A stretch of DNA of 55,132 nt from RGIG1959 sp045637645 (GTDB taxonomy: Bacteria; Bacillota; Clostridia; Oscillospirales; Acutalibacteraceae): assembly GCA_045637645.1 (NCBI GenBank), contig JAZTZV010000106.1, positions 1 through 55,132 on the forward strand, read 5' to 3'. Below are positions 33,539 to 41,126 of the stretch, piece after piece. Position numbers and translations under genes: made by a program. Under the pieces are notes generated by a model. That model worked only from the letters and a program-made list of their open reading frames with translations, was not told where the DNA came from and ran no database searches. Every line of letters begins with the position of its first letter. Positions within the stretch are counted from its first letter, which is position 1.

Positions 33539-33564
33539 GTTTGAAAATGTAAGGAGGCGGAATA

Positions 33565-34101
33565 ATGCGCTCAAGAACGATTCAAAATGTAGCCGTTATG
33601 TTGGCGATTGTTTGTATGATTTTGCCCTTTGGTGCGGTTTGTCGTTATGTTTCTGTATCGGAAAACGGCATGCAACAGGAGGTTTTGAATAATTTCTCCT
33701 ATTTTAATGTACAACCGTTTATTCTTTCGATCACCGAGAGCTTCAAGCAATTGGAAACCGTGTCGATCGAGTCGATCGCAGGATTGTTGCCGTTTTGGTT
33801 CTTCAATCTGTCTCCGTTTATGTGTGCGGTGGCGACCGTGCTTTGTGAAGTGCTGATGCTGGTGGGGTTTTGCTTCAAAAAGGATTATAAGATCCTGCAA
33901 ATTTTGACGCTGACGTTGACGGCGGCGGCGTTGCTTTTGTCGCTGATCCCGCTTCTGTTTTACGGCTTGAAGTTTTACAACATGACCGCCATGGCGGTGT
34001 CGTATTTGCTCCTTTGCACACTCGTTCTCGGAATTCATCGTTTGACCGGTAAAGTGTATACTGTCCCCAAGGACGAAGAAGAGGAAGAACCCGAAATTTA
34101 A
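33565..34101 (+). CDS. Membrane protein with acidic C-terminus, function unknown
   Basis: 178 residues. Four membrane segments: ~10-28, ~72-95, ~105-125 and ~133-157, with a ~45-residue loop between the first and second that probably faces outside. The C-terminus is a run of Glu (EEEEEPEI after a Lys-Asp). A strong AAGGAGG site precedes ATG 33565 and the gene has its own promoter and shares a terminator with the convergent metal regulator. No family recognised; neighbouring small membrane proteins show no obvious similarity. Confidence 0.75.
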   Translation: MRSRTIQNVAVMLAIVCMILPFGAVCRYVSVSENGMQQEVLNNFSYFNVQPFILSITESFKQLETVSIESIAGLLPFWFFNLSPFMCAVATVLCEVLMLVGFCFKKDYKILQILTLTLTAAALLLSLIPLLFYGLKFYNMTAMAVSYLLLCTLVLGIHRLTGKVYTVPKDEEEEEPEI

Positions 34102-34103
34102 TA

Positions 34104-34138
34104 AAACATGCCGACTTCAAAGAAGTCGGCATTTTTGT
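34104..34138. terminator. Bidirectional terminator
   Basis: Stem ATGCCGACTTC / GAAGTCGGCAT with A-rich left and T-rich right flanks between convergent genes. Confidence 0.9.
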
Positions 34139-34139
34139 T

Positions 34140-34508
34140 TTACAGTATGCTTTTTGCGTGTTGTTTTAAAGCTTCGAAGGTGTCGTCGCTCATGTGATGT
34201 TCGATTTTGCATGCGTCTTCACCGGCGATTTCGCGATCAACACCGATCTTGACCAGAAATTCCGTTAAAATGGTGTGGCGCTCGTACATTTTGTGGGCTA
34301 CATCCAACCCTGCTTCCGTTAATAACAAATATCCGTTGTCATCCACTCGTACATAACCGCCGTTTTTTAAAAGTCCGATTGCACGACTGACGCTCGGTTT
34401 GGAATATCCCATATATTCGCTCACGTCGATGGAACGCACAGCGTCTTGTTGTTTGCTTAATACAAAAATGGTCTCCAGATACATCTCGCCGGATTCTTGA
34501 ATATGCAC
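34140..34508 (-). CDS. DtxR/MntR-family metal-dependent repressor
   Basis: 122 residues: winged helix-turn-helix (~1-65; SIDVSEYMGYSKPSVSRAIGLLKNGGYV) and the helical dimerisation/metal domain (~66-122) with candidate ligands in the HTILTEFL stretch, in EDACKIEHHMSD (E, C, E, HH) and near the end. No SH3 domain, as in short MntR-like members. GTG 34508 is the start because GGAGG lies 7 bases upstream; the longer frame has no such site. It lies next to feoAB and a palindrome that suits this family, so it probably represses iron uptake when Fe2+ (or Mn2+) is bound. Metal choice is inference. Confidence 0.88.
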   Translation of the reverse strand: MHIQESGEMYLETIFVLSKQQDAVRSIDVSEYMGYSKPSVSRAIGLLKNGGYVRVDDNGYLLLTEAGLDVAHKMYERHTILTEFLVKIGVDREIAGEDACKIEHHMSDDTFEALKQHAKSIL

Positions 34509-34616
34509 CAAAAGACCTCCTTTTAATCTTGTTTTCTCTAGGATACCATATTTTTCGAATCTTTTCAAGTGTATATTGTGTGAGGGAAGAATACGAAATG
34601 TTTTTGCAAATAATTC

Positions 34617-34645
34617 TTGACAAAACAGGAAAGGAATGGTATATT
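34617..34645 (+). promoter_or_regulatory. feo operon promoter
   Basis: TTGACA (34617-34622), 17-base spacer, extended -10 TGG-TATATT (34640-34645). Confidence 0.88.
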
Positions 34646-34651
34646 ATTCAT

Positions 34652-34671
34652 CGGTTAGCATATGCTAATCG
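34652..34671 (+). promoter_or_regulatory. Operator palindrome over the feo transcription start
   Basis: GGTTAGC-ATAT-GCTAATC within a 20-base near-perfect palindrome starting 7 bases after the -10, so it covers the start site. The TTAGC half-sites resemble those of DtxR/IdeR boxes. The neighbouring DtxR-family gene is the likely partner (inference). Confidence 0.75.
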
Positions 34672-34689
34672 TGTGAAGGAGGATACGAA

Positions 34690-34902
34690 ATGACTTTGAA
34701 TGAAGCCCAAGTCGGCAAGGAATATAAGATTCGTGCCGTTCAAACGAATGACGAAGAACTGGATTCCTTCTTGTTTTCTCTCGGGTGCTATGGCGGTGAA
34801 CCCATCACCGTTATTTCGAGACGTTGGCGAAACTGTATTGTTTCGATCAAGGACAGCCGCTACAACATAGATGCCCAACTTGCACGGGCGATTTTGATTT
34901 GA
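34690..34902 (+). CDS. feoA: Ferrous iron transport protein A
   Basis: 70 residues, SH3-like beta barrel of the FeoA family (MTLNEAQVGKEYKIRAVQ..., ISRRWRNCIVSIKDSRYNID at the C-terminal half). Cytoplasmic helper that binds FeoB and is needed for Fe2+ uptake. Strong GGAGGA site before ATG 34690. First gene of the feoA-feoB-Cys-rich-peptide operon; its promoter carries an operator just upstream. An 84-base gap with two hairpins separates it from feoB. Confidence 0.93.
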   Translation: MTLNEAQVGKEYKIRAVQTNDEELDSFLFSLGCYGGEPITVISRRWRNCIVSIKDSRYNIDAQLARAILI

Positions 34903-34905
34903 GAG

Positions 34906-34956
34906 CAGCCAAAGCGGCTGTTTATTTTGCTCCGGAGGTTAGCGAAAGCTAACCTC
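34906..34956 (+). promoter_or_regulatory. feoA-feoB intergenic hairpins with a second operator-like palindrome
   Basis: First CAGCC / GGCTG followed by TTTATTTT, a weak terminator-like hairpin (34906-34928). Then GAGGTTAGC-GAAA-GCTAACCTC (34935-34956), a 9-bp stem with a GNRA loop. Its GGTTAGC-N4-GCTAACC core has the same half-sites and 4-base gap as the operator at the feoA promoter. Confidence 0.65.
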
Positions 34957-34986
34957 AAAGAGAGTGCTTCAAGAGGATGAATTTGT

Positions 34987-37068
34987 ATGAGAATTGCGTT
35001 TGCAGGAAATCCCAACAGCGGTAAAACCACCATGTTCAATGCGCTTACGGGACGAAATGAGCATGTCGGCAACTGGGCGGGCGTGACGGTTGAGAAAAAG
35101 GAAAGCCCCATCAAAAATAGTTACGCGAAAGGACGCAACTTGATCGCGGTTGATTTGCCGGGTGCATATTCGATGTCGCCCTTTACGGCGGAAGAAAGCG
35201 TCACCAGTACATACGTGAAAAACGAAAAACTCGATGTGATCATCAACATTGTCGATGCGACCAACTTGAGCCGCAGTTTGTTTTTCACCACACAGCTTTT
35301 GGAACTCGGTGTTCCCGTTGTGGTGGCACTGAATAAAAGCGATGTCAACCTCAAAAAAGAAACGAAGATCGACACAGTGCTCTTATCGGAGCTGCTCGGA
35401 TGTCCTGTTTTGGAAACCGCGTCGATCAAATCCAAGCATAACGGTCTTGTGCCGCTTCTTGAACAAGCGATTGCGCATGCCGAAAAGGAGCAAACCGCTC
35501 CGTATCTCCAAGGCGACATCGATTTGAGCGATAGGCAAGCGGTTTCCAAAGCGGATCAAAAACGCTTTGCGTTTGTCAACGAGATTGTCAAGCATGTTGA
35601 AACGCGCAAAGTTTTTACCAAAGATTATACCGCACAGGACAAAATTGATACGCTGTTGACCAACCCGTTTATCGGTTTGTTGATTTTTGCAGGTGTCATG
35701 TTTTTGGTTTTTCAAATCTCGCAAGCGTGGCTTGGCCCGTGGATTGCCGATGGTTTGACGATTGGTAATGTCGCGGACGGCGGCTTGGCGTCTTGGCTCG
35801 GCGGAGTGGAATGGTATGCCTTGCGTTTTGTCGATGAAACAGGGAATGTGTTGCTTCCCGGTTTGGTGCCGTTGATTGAAGTGTTTCAAGGCTATATCGA
35901 CGGCTTGGTCACCAACCCGATCGTCAACTCGATTTTGGTGCAGGGTGTGATCGGTGGTGTCGGCGCGGTTGTCGGTTTCCTGCCGCTTGTCATGGTGATG
36001 TATTTCTTGATCGCCTTGCTGGAAGACTGCGGTTATATGGCGCGCGCGACGGTGGTGCTTGATCCGATTTTCAAAAAAGTCGGTTTGTCGGGCAAATCGG
36101 TCATCCCGTTTATCATCGGTACGGGATGTGCGATCCCCGGTGTTATGGCGTGTCGTACGATTCGCAATGAGCGTGAACGTCGCGCAACGGCGATGTTGGC
36201 GCCGTTTATGCCTTGCGGTGCGAAACTTCCCGTTATTGCGTTGTTTGTCGGTGCCTTTTTCCCGGAACAGGGTTGGATCGGTACGTTGATGTATTTTGCA
36301 GGTGTCTTGATCATTTTGGTCGGTGCGTTTATTATTAATGCGATCACAGGCTATAAAGGTCGATCCTATTTTATCATCGAACTTCCCGAATACAAAGTGC
36401 CGAATTTCAAACGTGCGACGATCTCGATGCTGTCTCGCGGTTGGGCGTATATCGTCAAAGCGGGCACGATTATTCTGCTTTGCAACATGATCGTGCAAAT
36501 TATGCAAACGTTCACGTGGACATTCCAAACGGTCGGGGACGACATGGCGGATCAATCGATTTTGGCGTGGATCTCGAAGCCGATCGCGGTGTTGCTCATC
36601 CCGCTCGGTTTCGGTGTGTGGCAAATGGCGGCGGCTTCCGTGACAGGGTTCATCGCAAAAGAAAATGTGGTTGGTACGCTGGCGGTTTGCTACGGCTTGA
36701 CGAATGTTATAAATGTGGAGTCCTTTGAAATGACGGGATCTTCCGATGAGATTGTATCTAAAATCGGCATCACTTCGGTGGCGGCACTTGCCTGCTTGGT
36801 GTTCAATTTGTTTACACCGCCTTGCTTTGCGGCAATCGGTGCGATGAATTCGGAAATGAAAAGTGCAAAATGGCTTTGGAGCGGCATTGCGCTGCAACTC
36901 GGTGTCGGTTATACATCGGCGTTTTTGGTGTATCAAGGCGGTACGCTGTTTGCAACGGGCAAGGTCGGTGATGGCTTTGTACCTGGTTTGATTGCGGTTG
37001 CGGCGATGATCGGTATTGTGGTGGCTTTGATTGTACGTACCAAAATCAAGGCGCGTCAACGCGTGTGA
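34987..37068 (+). CDS. feoB: Ferrous iron transporter FeoB
   Basis: 693 residues. N-terminal GTPase: G1 GNPNSGKTT (~7-15), G2 GNWAGVTV, G3 DLPGAYS, G4 NKSD. After the helical regulator region (~165-215) come two Gate domains and a FeoB core, ~8-10 membrane helices, with the conserved Cys in GTGCAIPGVMA and the CFAA stretch (TPPCFAAIGAM). Takes up Fe2+ under anaerobic conditions. Start ATG 34987 has GAGGA upstream. It follows feoA and precedes a Cys-rich peptide gene, the usual order in Clostridia. Iron repression is expected from the operator pair upstream. Confidence 0.97.
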   Translation: MRIAFAGNPNSGKTTMFNALTGRNEHVGNWAGVTVEKKESPIKNSYAKGRNLIAVDLPGAYSMSPFTAEESVTSTYVKNEKLDVIINIVDATNLSRSLFFTTQLLELGVPVVVALNKSDVNLKKETKIDTVLLSELLGCPVLETASIKSKHNGLVPLLEQAIAHAEKEQTAPYLQGDIDLSDRQAVSKADQKRFAFVNEIVKHVETRKVFTKDYTAQDKIDTLLTNPFIGLLIFAGVMFLVFQISQAWLGPWIADGLTIGNVADGGLASWLGGVEWYALRFVDETGNVLLPGLVPLIEVFQGYIDGLVTNPIVNSILVQGVIGGVGAVVGFLPLVMVMYFLIALLEDCGYMARATVVLDPIFKKVGLSGKSVIPFIIGTGCAIPGVMACRTIRNERERRATAMLAPFMPCGAKLPVIALFVGAFFPEQGWIGTLMYFAGVLIILVGAFIINAITGYKGRSYFIIELPEYKVPNFKRATISMLSRGWAYIVKAGTIILLCNMIVQIMQTFTWTFQTVGDDMADQSILAWISKPIAVLLIPLGFGVWQMAAASVTGFIAKENVVGTLAVCYGLTNVINVESFEMTGSSDEIVSKIGITSVAALACLVFNLFTPPCFAAIGAMNSEMKSAKWLWSGIALQLGVGYTSAFLVYQGGTLFATGKVGDGFVPGLIAVAAMIGIVVALIVRTKIKARQRV

Positions 37069-37089
37069 TGCATAACAGGATGTGATAAA

Positions 37090-37269
37090 ATGGATATCGG
37101 AAGTTGGATCGCTTTGGGCGTGATCGTGCTTGCGGCCGTTTTGGCGATCGTGTATATCGTACGTTCCAAAAAGAAAGGGAAGCGCTGCATCGGTTGCCCA
37201 AGCGACGGATGCTCATCTTGTGCGGGATGCCGCGCTTGCCGACAGGAGAACGATTCCGACGGTAAATAA
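37090..37269 (+). CDS. FeoB-associated Cys-rich membrane peptide
   Basis: 59 residues, found in the gap after feoB. MDIGSWIALGVIVLAAVLA... gives one membrane helix (~5-24), then a basic stretch RSKKKGKR and six cysteines arranged CxxC-x4-C-x2-C-x2-C-x2-C (residues 33-50). This matches the small Cys-rich membrane proteins encoded after feoB in Firmicutes. It may pass or bind Fe2+ at the inner face of the transporter, possibly in the role of FeoC; that is inference. It is 21 bases after the feoB stop; the terminator follows at once. Confidence 0.88.
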   Translation: MDIGSWIALGVIVLAAVLAIVYIVRSKKKGKRCIGCPSDGCSSCAGCRACRQENDSDGK

Positions 37270-37276
37270 AGAAAAC

Positions 37277-37308
37277 ACGTTTGCTTTTTGAAAGCAAACG
37301 TCTTTTTT
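37277..37308 (+). terminator. Terminator of the feo operon
   Basis: Stem ACGTTTGCTTT / AAAGCAAACGT followed by CT6. Confidence 0.93.
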
Positions 37309-37352
37309 AGCATGACATTTTTAAAAATATGCGAACGGTAAACGGATATGAC

Positions 37353-37381
37353 TTGACAAAAATGATGGGATATATAATAAT
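37353..37381 (+). promoter_or_regulatory. Promoter of the NhaC-type antiporter gene
   Basis: TTGACA (37353-37358). The best TATAAT (37373-37378) is only 14 bases away; AATAAT at 37376-37381 has a 17-base spacer. The AT-rich run leaves the exact -10 uncertain. Confidence 0.55.
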
Positions 37382-37414
37382 ATATGTAAATTTTCTGTGT
37401 ACGGAGGTGCTCTT

Positions 37415-39241
37415 TTGAAGAAGTTTAAATGGATTCTTCCACTTCTTGCAATCGTTGCGGTTGTCGGTGTGTTGACGTTTGTGGCAATCGACGGCGGCAC
37501 GGCGGGTCAACAAGTGACCTGTGGTGGTTGCAACGGTGTCGGAAAGGTTTTGGAAACGTGTGACACGTGCGGCAACGCACAAGCGATTCAATTGCAAGTC
37601 GGTGAAGAGGAATACGAAGCGGTGCATACGCCCGAAACGCAACCTGAAACGGCTTGCGAAGATTGCGGCGGCTATTCGACGATCACGCCCTGCGAGGATT
37701 GCGAAGGCAAAGGTTATACCGAACCGTCGAACTACTACGCAACGTGGGTTGCTCTGTTGGCACCTGTCATCGCCATTGCGTTGGCATTGGTCACCAAAGA
37801 AGTCTATTCGTCGTTGATGATCGGCGTGGTTGTCGGCGGCTTGTTGGCGTACAACTTCAACGTCGTAAATGCGGTGGACGGCGTGATTCAAAATGGTATT
37901 ATTACCGCTGTTTCGGACACGGCGGGTATCTTTGCGTTCTTGGTGATTCTCGGCATCTTGGTCGCGCTTGTGAACAAAGCAGGCGGCGCCGCGGCGTTCG
38001 GCCGCTGGGCGAAAAAGAACATCAAAACCCGTGTCGGTGCGCAACTTGCCACGTTTGTGCTCGGCGTTTTAATTTTCATCGATGACTATTTCAACTGCTT
38101 GACCGTCGGCGGCGTCATGCGTCCTGTGACGGATTCCAAAAATATTTCGCGCGCCAAATTGGCGTATATCATCGATGCCACTGCGGCACCGATCTGCATG
38201 ATCGCCCCGATTTCGTCTTGGGCGGCGGCGGTCGCGGCGAACGCGAAAGATTTTTCCGAGGATATCAGCCCTATTCAACTGTTTATCCAAGCGATTCCGT
38301 ATAACTTGTATTCGCTGTTGACGCTGGTGTTTGTTGTGGCGCTTGTGTTGATGAAGTTTGATTTCGGCCCGATGAAACGTCACGAGTTGAACGCGATTAA
38401 AGGCGATTTGATGAGCGGCGGCAAAGCGGCGGAACTCGAAGAAGAGAATTACAATCCCAAGGGTCGTACGCTGGATCTGATCCTGCCCGTGCTCGTGCTG
38501 GTTGCGGTTTGCGTGGTGGCACTTGTGTATATCGGCGGATTCTTCGGCGGCGCAAATGCAAGCGACTTTATTGCGGCATTTGGTGATACCGATGCGACGG
38601 TGGCGTTGCCGCTGGGCGGTTTGGTCGCGCTTGTGTTTACGATTGCGTACTTGATCGCACGTCGCATCATCAACTTCAAAGATGCCATGTCGACGATCCC
38701 GAAGGGCTTCGTCGCGATGGTTCCCGCAATTTTGATTTTGACGTTTGCAACGGCTCTCAAAAACATGACCGGTTTGCTCGGCGCGGATGTGTTTGTCGGT
38801 AACGTGATGGAAGGCTCGGCGGCTTCGCTTGCAAACTTCCTGCCCGCGATCATTTTCCTTGTCGCGATTTTCCTGTCGTTCTCGACGGGTACGTCGTGGG
38901 GCACGTTCGGCATCTTGATTCCCATTGTTTTGAACATTCCGTACGATGTACCCGAACTGAAGATCATCGCGGTTTCGGCATGCTTGGCGGGTTCTGTGTG
39001 CGGTGACCATTGCTCGCCGATCTCCGACACGACCATTATGTCGTCGGCAGGCGCGCAATGCGATCACGTCAATCACGTTTCGACGCAGATGCCGTATGCT
39101 TTGACGGTGGCGGCGATCAGCTTTGTCGGCTATGTGCTGGCGGGCTTTGTGCAAAATGTGTTTGTGGTGCTTGGCACCAGCATGGTTTTGATGCTTGTGG
39201 TGCTCTTTGTGCTTAAACTTTTGGACAAAAAATCGGCATAA
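37415..39241 (+). CDS. NhaC-family Na+/H+ antiporter-like protein with DnaJ-type zinc-finger insert
   Basis: 608 residues. TM1 at ~4-26, then a ~75-residue extramembrane segment with four CxxC pairs (36/39, 49/52, 81/84, 93/96) in DnaJ-like form (CGGCNGVG, CEDCEGKG), then about 11-12 membrane helices of the NhaC / ion transporter superfamily, with IDDYFNCLTVGG and CGDHCSPISDTTIMSS as typical family stretches. It probably exchanges Na+ and H+ or carries an organic acid or amine; substrate not fixed by sequence. TTG 37415 is the start: GGAGG lies 7 bases upstream. Monocistronic. The zinc-finger insert is not a usual part of NhaC proteins. Confidence 0.9.
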   Translation: MKKFKWILPLLAIVAVVGVLTFVAIDGGTAGQQVTCGGCNGVGKVLETCDTCGNAQAIQLQVGEEEYEAVHTPETQPETACEDCGGYSTITPCEDCEGKGYTEPSNYYATWVALLAPVIAIALALVTKEVYSSLMIGVVVGGLLAYNFNVVNAVDGVIQNGIITAVSDTAGIFAFLVILGILVALVNKAGGAAAFGRWAKKNIKTRVGAQLATFVLGVLIFIDDYFNCLTVGGVMRPVTDSKNISRAKLAYIIDATAAPICMIAPISSWAAAVAANAKDFSEDISPIQLFIQAIPYNLYSLLTLVFVVALVLMKFDFGPMKRHELNAIKGDLMSGGKAAELEEENYNPKGRTLDLILPVLVLVAVCVVALVYIGGFFGGANASDFIAAFGDTDATVALPLGGLVALVFTIAYLIARRIINFKDAMSTIPKGFVAMVPAILILTFATALKNMTGLLGADVFVGNVMEGSAASLANFLPAIIFLVAIFLSFSTGTSWGTFGILIPIVLNIPYDVPELKIIAVSACLAGSVCGDHCSPISDTTIMSSAGAQCDHVNHVSTQMPYALTVAAISFVGYVLAGFVQNVFVVLGTSMVLMLVVLFVLKLLDKKSA

Positions 39242-39250
39242 AATTCCAAC

Positions 39251-39287
39251 AAATCGGCAACGGATTCGTCTGTTGCCGATTTTCTTT
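39251..39287 (+). terminator. Terminator after the antiporter gene
   Basis: Stem AAATCGGCAAC / GTTGCCGATTT with a 10-base loop and T-rich 3' flank. Confidence 0.9.
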
Positions 39288-39341
39288 GTCGAATTCTCGT
39301 GCTAATATACCAAAACTATAAAATTTTTATTCAAAAAACTA

Positions 39342-39370
39342 TTGATTTATTAGTAAACTGTTGCTATAAT
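39342..39370 (+). promoter_or_regulatory. Promoter of the phosphoribosyltransferase-like gene
   Basis: TTGATT (39342-39347), 17-base spacer, extended -10 TGC-TATAAT (39365-39370). Leader of ~58 bases. Confidence 0.87.
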
Positions 39371-39434
39371 ATCGTTATAGATTTGTGGCGTTGCGGTGTT
39401 TCAGATACCCAATGCTCATTAGGAGGGTTTTGTT

Positions 39435-40076
39435 TTGGAAAACAGAAAGAAAGTTATTCGCGCCAAAGGCAATAAAAACATTAAAATCAACGTGATCCCC
39501 GGTCACTTTGCCACAAACCACTCTCACGTCAACTACTATGTGGATTTAACCGCGCTGAAATGCACCTACCGCTCCGCGAAAGCGGCGGCGGAAGAACTTG
39601 CTAAGCGTTTTGTGAACAAAACGCCCGTCGACACCATCATCTGCCTCGAAGGTACGAAAATGATCGGCGCTTATCTCGCAGAGGAGCTTGCCCGTCCCGG
39701 CAACTTGAGCTTGTCCGAAGGCAACGACATCAACGTCGTGCACCCCGAGACCAACGCCAACAACCAAATGTTGTTCCGTGATAACATGCAAGATATGGTG
39801 TGGAACAAAAATGTCCTGTTGCTGATCTCGTCGGCTTCGACCGGCAAAACGATCATGCGCTCGATGGACTGCCTGCAATATTACAACGGCCGTTTGGTCG
39901 GCATCGCGGCGCTCTTCAGCGCAACGGAAGAAATCGAAGGTCACAAGATTGAGTCGATCTTCTCGGCGGACGATCTTCCCGGCTACGAGAACAACCTGTC
40001 GGGTCAATGCTCGATGTGCCGCGACAAGAAGAAAGTTGACGCGATCGTCAACAGCTTCGGTTATTCGAAAATCTGA
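39435..40076 (+). CDS. Phosphoribosyltransferase-like protein (orotate PRTase related)
   Basis: 213 residues. The central alpha/beta part has the look of a type I phosphoribosyltransferase (TIICLEGTKMIGAYLAEEL, then VLLLISSASTGKTI in place of the usual PRPP loop with two acids), so PRPP binding is doubtful: the expected D-D before the T-T/G loop is not seen. The C-terminus has a CSMCRDKKK pair. Such proteins are commonly annotated as orotate phosphoribosyltransferase in Clostridia, but no pyrimidine gene is near. TTG 39435 is taken as start because AGGAGGG precedes it by 7 bases. Monocistronic. Confidence 0.75.
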   Translation: MENRKKVIRAKGNKNIKINVIPGHFATNHSHVNYYVDLTALKCTYRSAKAAAEELAKRFVNKTPVDTIICLEGTKMIGAYLAEELARPGNLSLSEGNDINVVHPETNANNQMLFRDNMQDMVWNKNVLLLISSASTGKTIMRSMDCLQYYNGRLVGIAALFSATEEIEGHKIESIFSADDLPGYENNLSGQCSMCRDKKKVDAIVNSFGYSKI

Positions 40077-40088
40077 TTTAAAAAACGG

Positions 40089-40118
40089 AAAAGGGCTGCG
40101 CGTTCGCGCAGCCCTTTT
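40089..40118. terminator. Bidirectional terminator
   Basis: Stem AAAAGGGCTGCGC / GCGCAGCCCTTTT with a GTTC loop; serves the PRTase-like gene and the convergent 45-codon gene. Confidence 0.93.
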
Positions 40119-40132
40119 GTCGTACGGATGGA

Positions 40133-40270
40133 TCAGCAACCACAGCCGCAGCCGCAACCGCAGTCGTTGCTACGAGTGTCGTTATCACCGCAGTCGATGA
40201 GCAGAAGGATGATGATGATGAACAGGAGCCAGCTGCAATCGATGCCGTTGAACAGGTTTCTAAGACACAT
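40133..40270 (-). CDS. 45-residue membrane peptide with Cys-Gly repeat tail
   Basis: Found on the minus strand in what otherwise looks intergenic. ATG 40270 has GGAGG 10 bases upstream (AAAGGAGGC). The product begins MCLRNLFNGIDCSWLLF, has one very hydrophobic helix (~13-25, Ile/Leu run), a short acidic linker (DCGDNDTRSND), and ends in C-G-C-G-C-G-C-G-C: nine of the last nine residues are alternating Cys and Gly. It shares a bidirectional terminator with the plus-strand neighbour. It resembles the tiny Cys-rich membrane peptides scattered in Clostridia, whose function is unknown; metal binding or a spore/envelope role are possibilities only. Confidence 0.75.
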   Translation of the reverse strand: MCLRNLFNGIDCSWLLFIIIILLLIDCGDNDTRSNDCGCGCGCGC

Positions 40271-40372
40271 ACTCTTCGTCGCCTCCTTTCCTTTGGTCAT
40301 TCTCATACTATGCCCAAAGCGGAAAAGTGGTGCGAGATTACAAAAAAATTATTTCTTTTTCAAGATTACCTC

Positions 40373-40401
40373 TTTTCAAAAACTAGATGATGTGATATAA
40401 T
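40373..40401 (+). promoter_or_regulatory. Promoter of the hemolysin III family gene
   Basis: TTTTCA (40373-40378), 17-base spacer, extended -10 TGA-TATAAT (40396-40401). Confidence 0.75.
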
Positions 40402-40432
40402 AGACTTGTTCTTGAGAGGAGCGTGCTTTAAA

Positions 40433-41083
40433 ATGGTCAAAATGCAGCAGATTCGTTCTGTGAAATTTTATACGGTCGGCGAAGAAATCGGCAATGCCAT
40501 CACGCACGGCATCGGCGCGGCGTTCGGCGTTGTCGGTCTGATGCTGATGCTCTTGAAATGTACGGACGCTCGACAAACGGTCAGCGCGAGTATGTACGGT
40601 GTTTCGATCATCGTGTTGTTTACGATGTCCTGTTTGTATCATGCGTTGACGAACGAAAAGGCAAAGCGTGTTATGCGCATTTTCGACCATACGAGTATTT
40701 TTCTGTTGATTGCGGGCACCTACACGCCGTACACACTGATCACGCTTCGCGGCGTGTTTGGATGGATGCTGTTTGGTTTCGTGTGGATGACGGCGTTGCT
40801 CGGCATTGTGCTCAACTGCATCAGCATCGAGAAATTTAAGTTGTTTTCCATGGGGTGTTACATCGTCACGGGTTGGTGTGTAGTAACGGCGGTGGTACCT
40901 CTTGTGAGGAATCTAGAGCCTGTCGGGTTGGCATTTTTGTTAACGGGCGGTATTTTGTATACAGTCGGCATCTTGTTTTATCGCCAAAAGACGGTTCGGT
41001 GGTTCCATATGATTTGGCATTTGTTTGTCTTGGCGGCGGCGATTTGCCAATTTATCAGTATTTATATGTATGTTCTCGGATGA
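40433..41083 (+). CDS. Hemolysin III / TrhA family membrane protein
   Basis: 216 residues, seven membrane helices of the PAQR superfamily. Marks: NAITHGIGA near residue 20, the FDHTSIFLLIAGTYTPYTL stretch, and WHLFVLAAA near the end, giving the conserved Asp and His residues thought to bind zinc. Bacterial members take part in membrane energetics or lipid homeostasis; the hemolysin name is historical. ATG 40433 is chosen with AGAGGAG ~11 bases upstream. Monocistronic, ending in a strong bidirectional terminator. Confidence 0.93.
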   Translation: MVKMQQIRSVKFYTVGEEIGNAITHGIGAAFGVVGLMLMLLKCTDARQTVSASMYGVSIIVLFTMSCLYHALTNEKAKRVMRIFDHTSIFLLIAGTYTPYTLITLRGVFGWMLFGFVWMTALLGIVLNCISIEKFKLFSMGCYIVTGWCVVTAVVPLVRNLEPVGLAFLLTGGILYTVGILFYRQKTVRWFHMIWHLFVLAAAICQFISIYMYVLG

Positions 41084-41119
41084 AAAAGAGCGGCTGTGTG
41101 AAAAACAGCCGCTCTTTTT
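41084..41119. terminator. Bidirectional terminator
   Basis: Stem AAAAAGAGCGGCTGT / ACAGCCGCTCTTTTT between the hemolysin III-like gene and the convergent ABC importer operon. Confidence 0.93.
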
Positions 41120-41126
41120 ATTGAGG

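Noticed and set aside
35383..37059. A 558-codon open frame on the minus strand
   Set aside because: Antisense of feoB, with Arg/His/Asp/Asn-rich composition and no recognisable domain.
40128..40400. A plus-strand frame beginning with a Gln-Pro repeat
   Set aside because: The repeat is the antisense of the Cys-Gly tail of the minus-strand 45-codon gene, which has the ribosome site and a sensible membrane helix.
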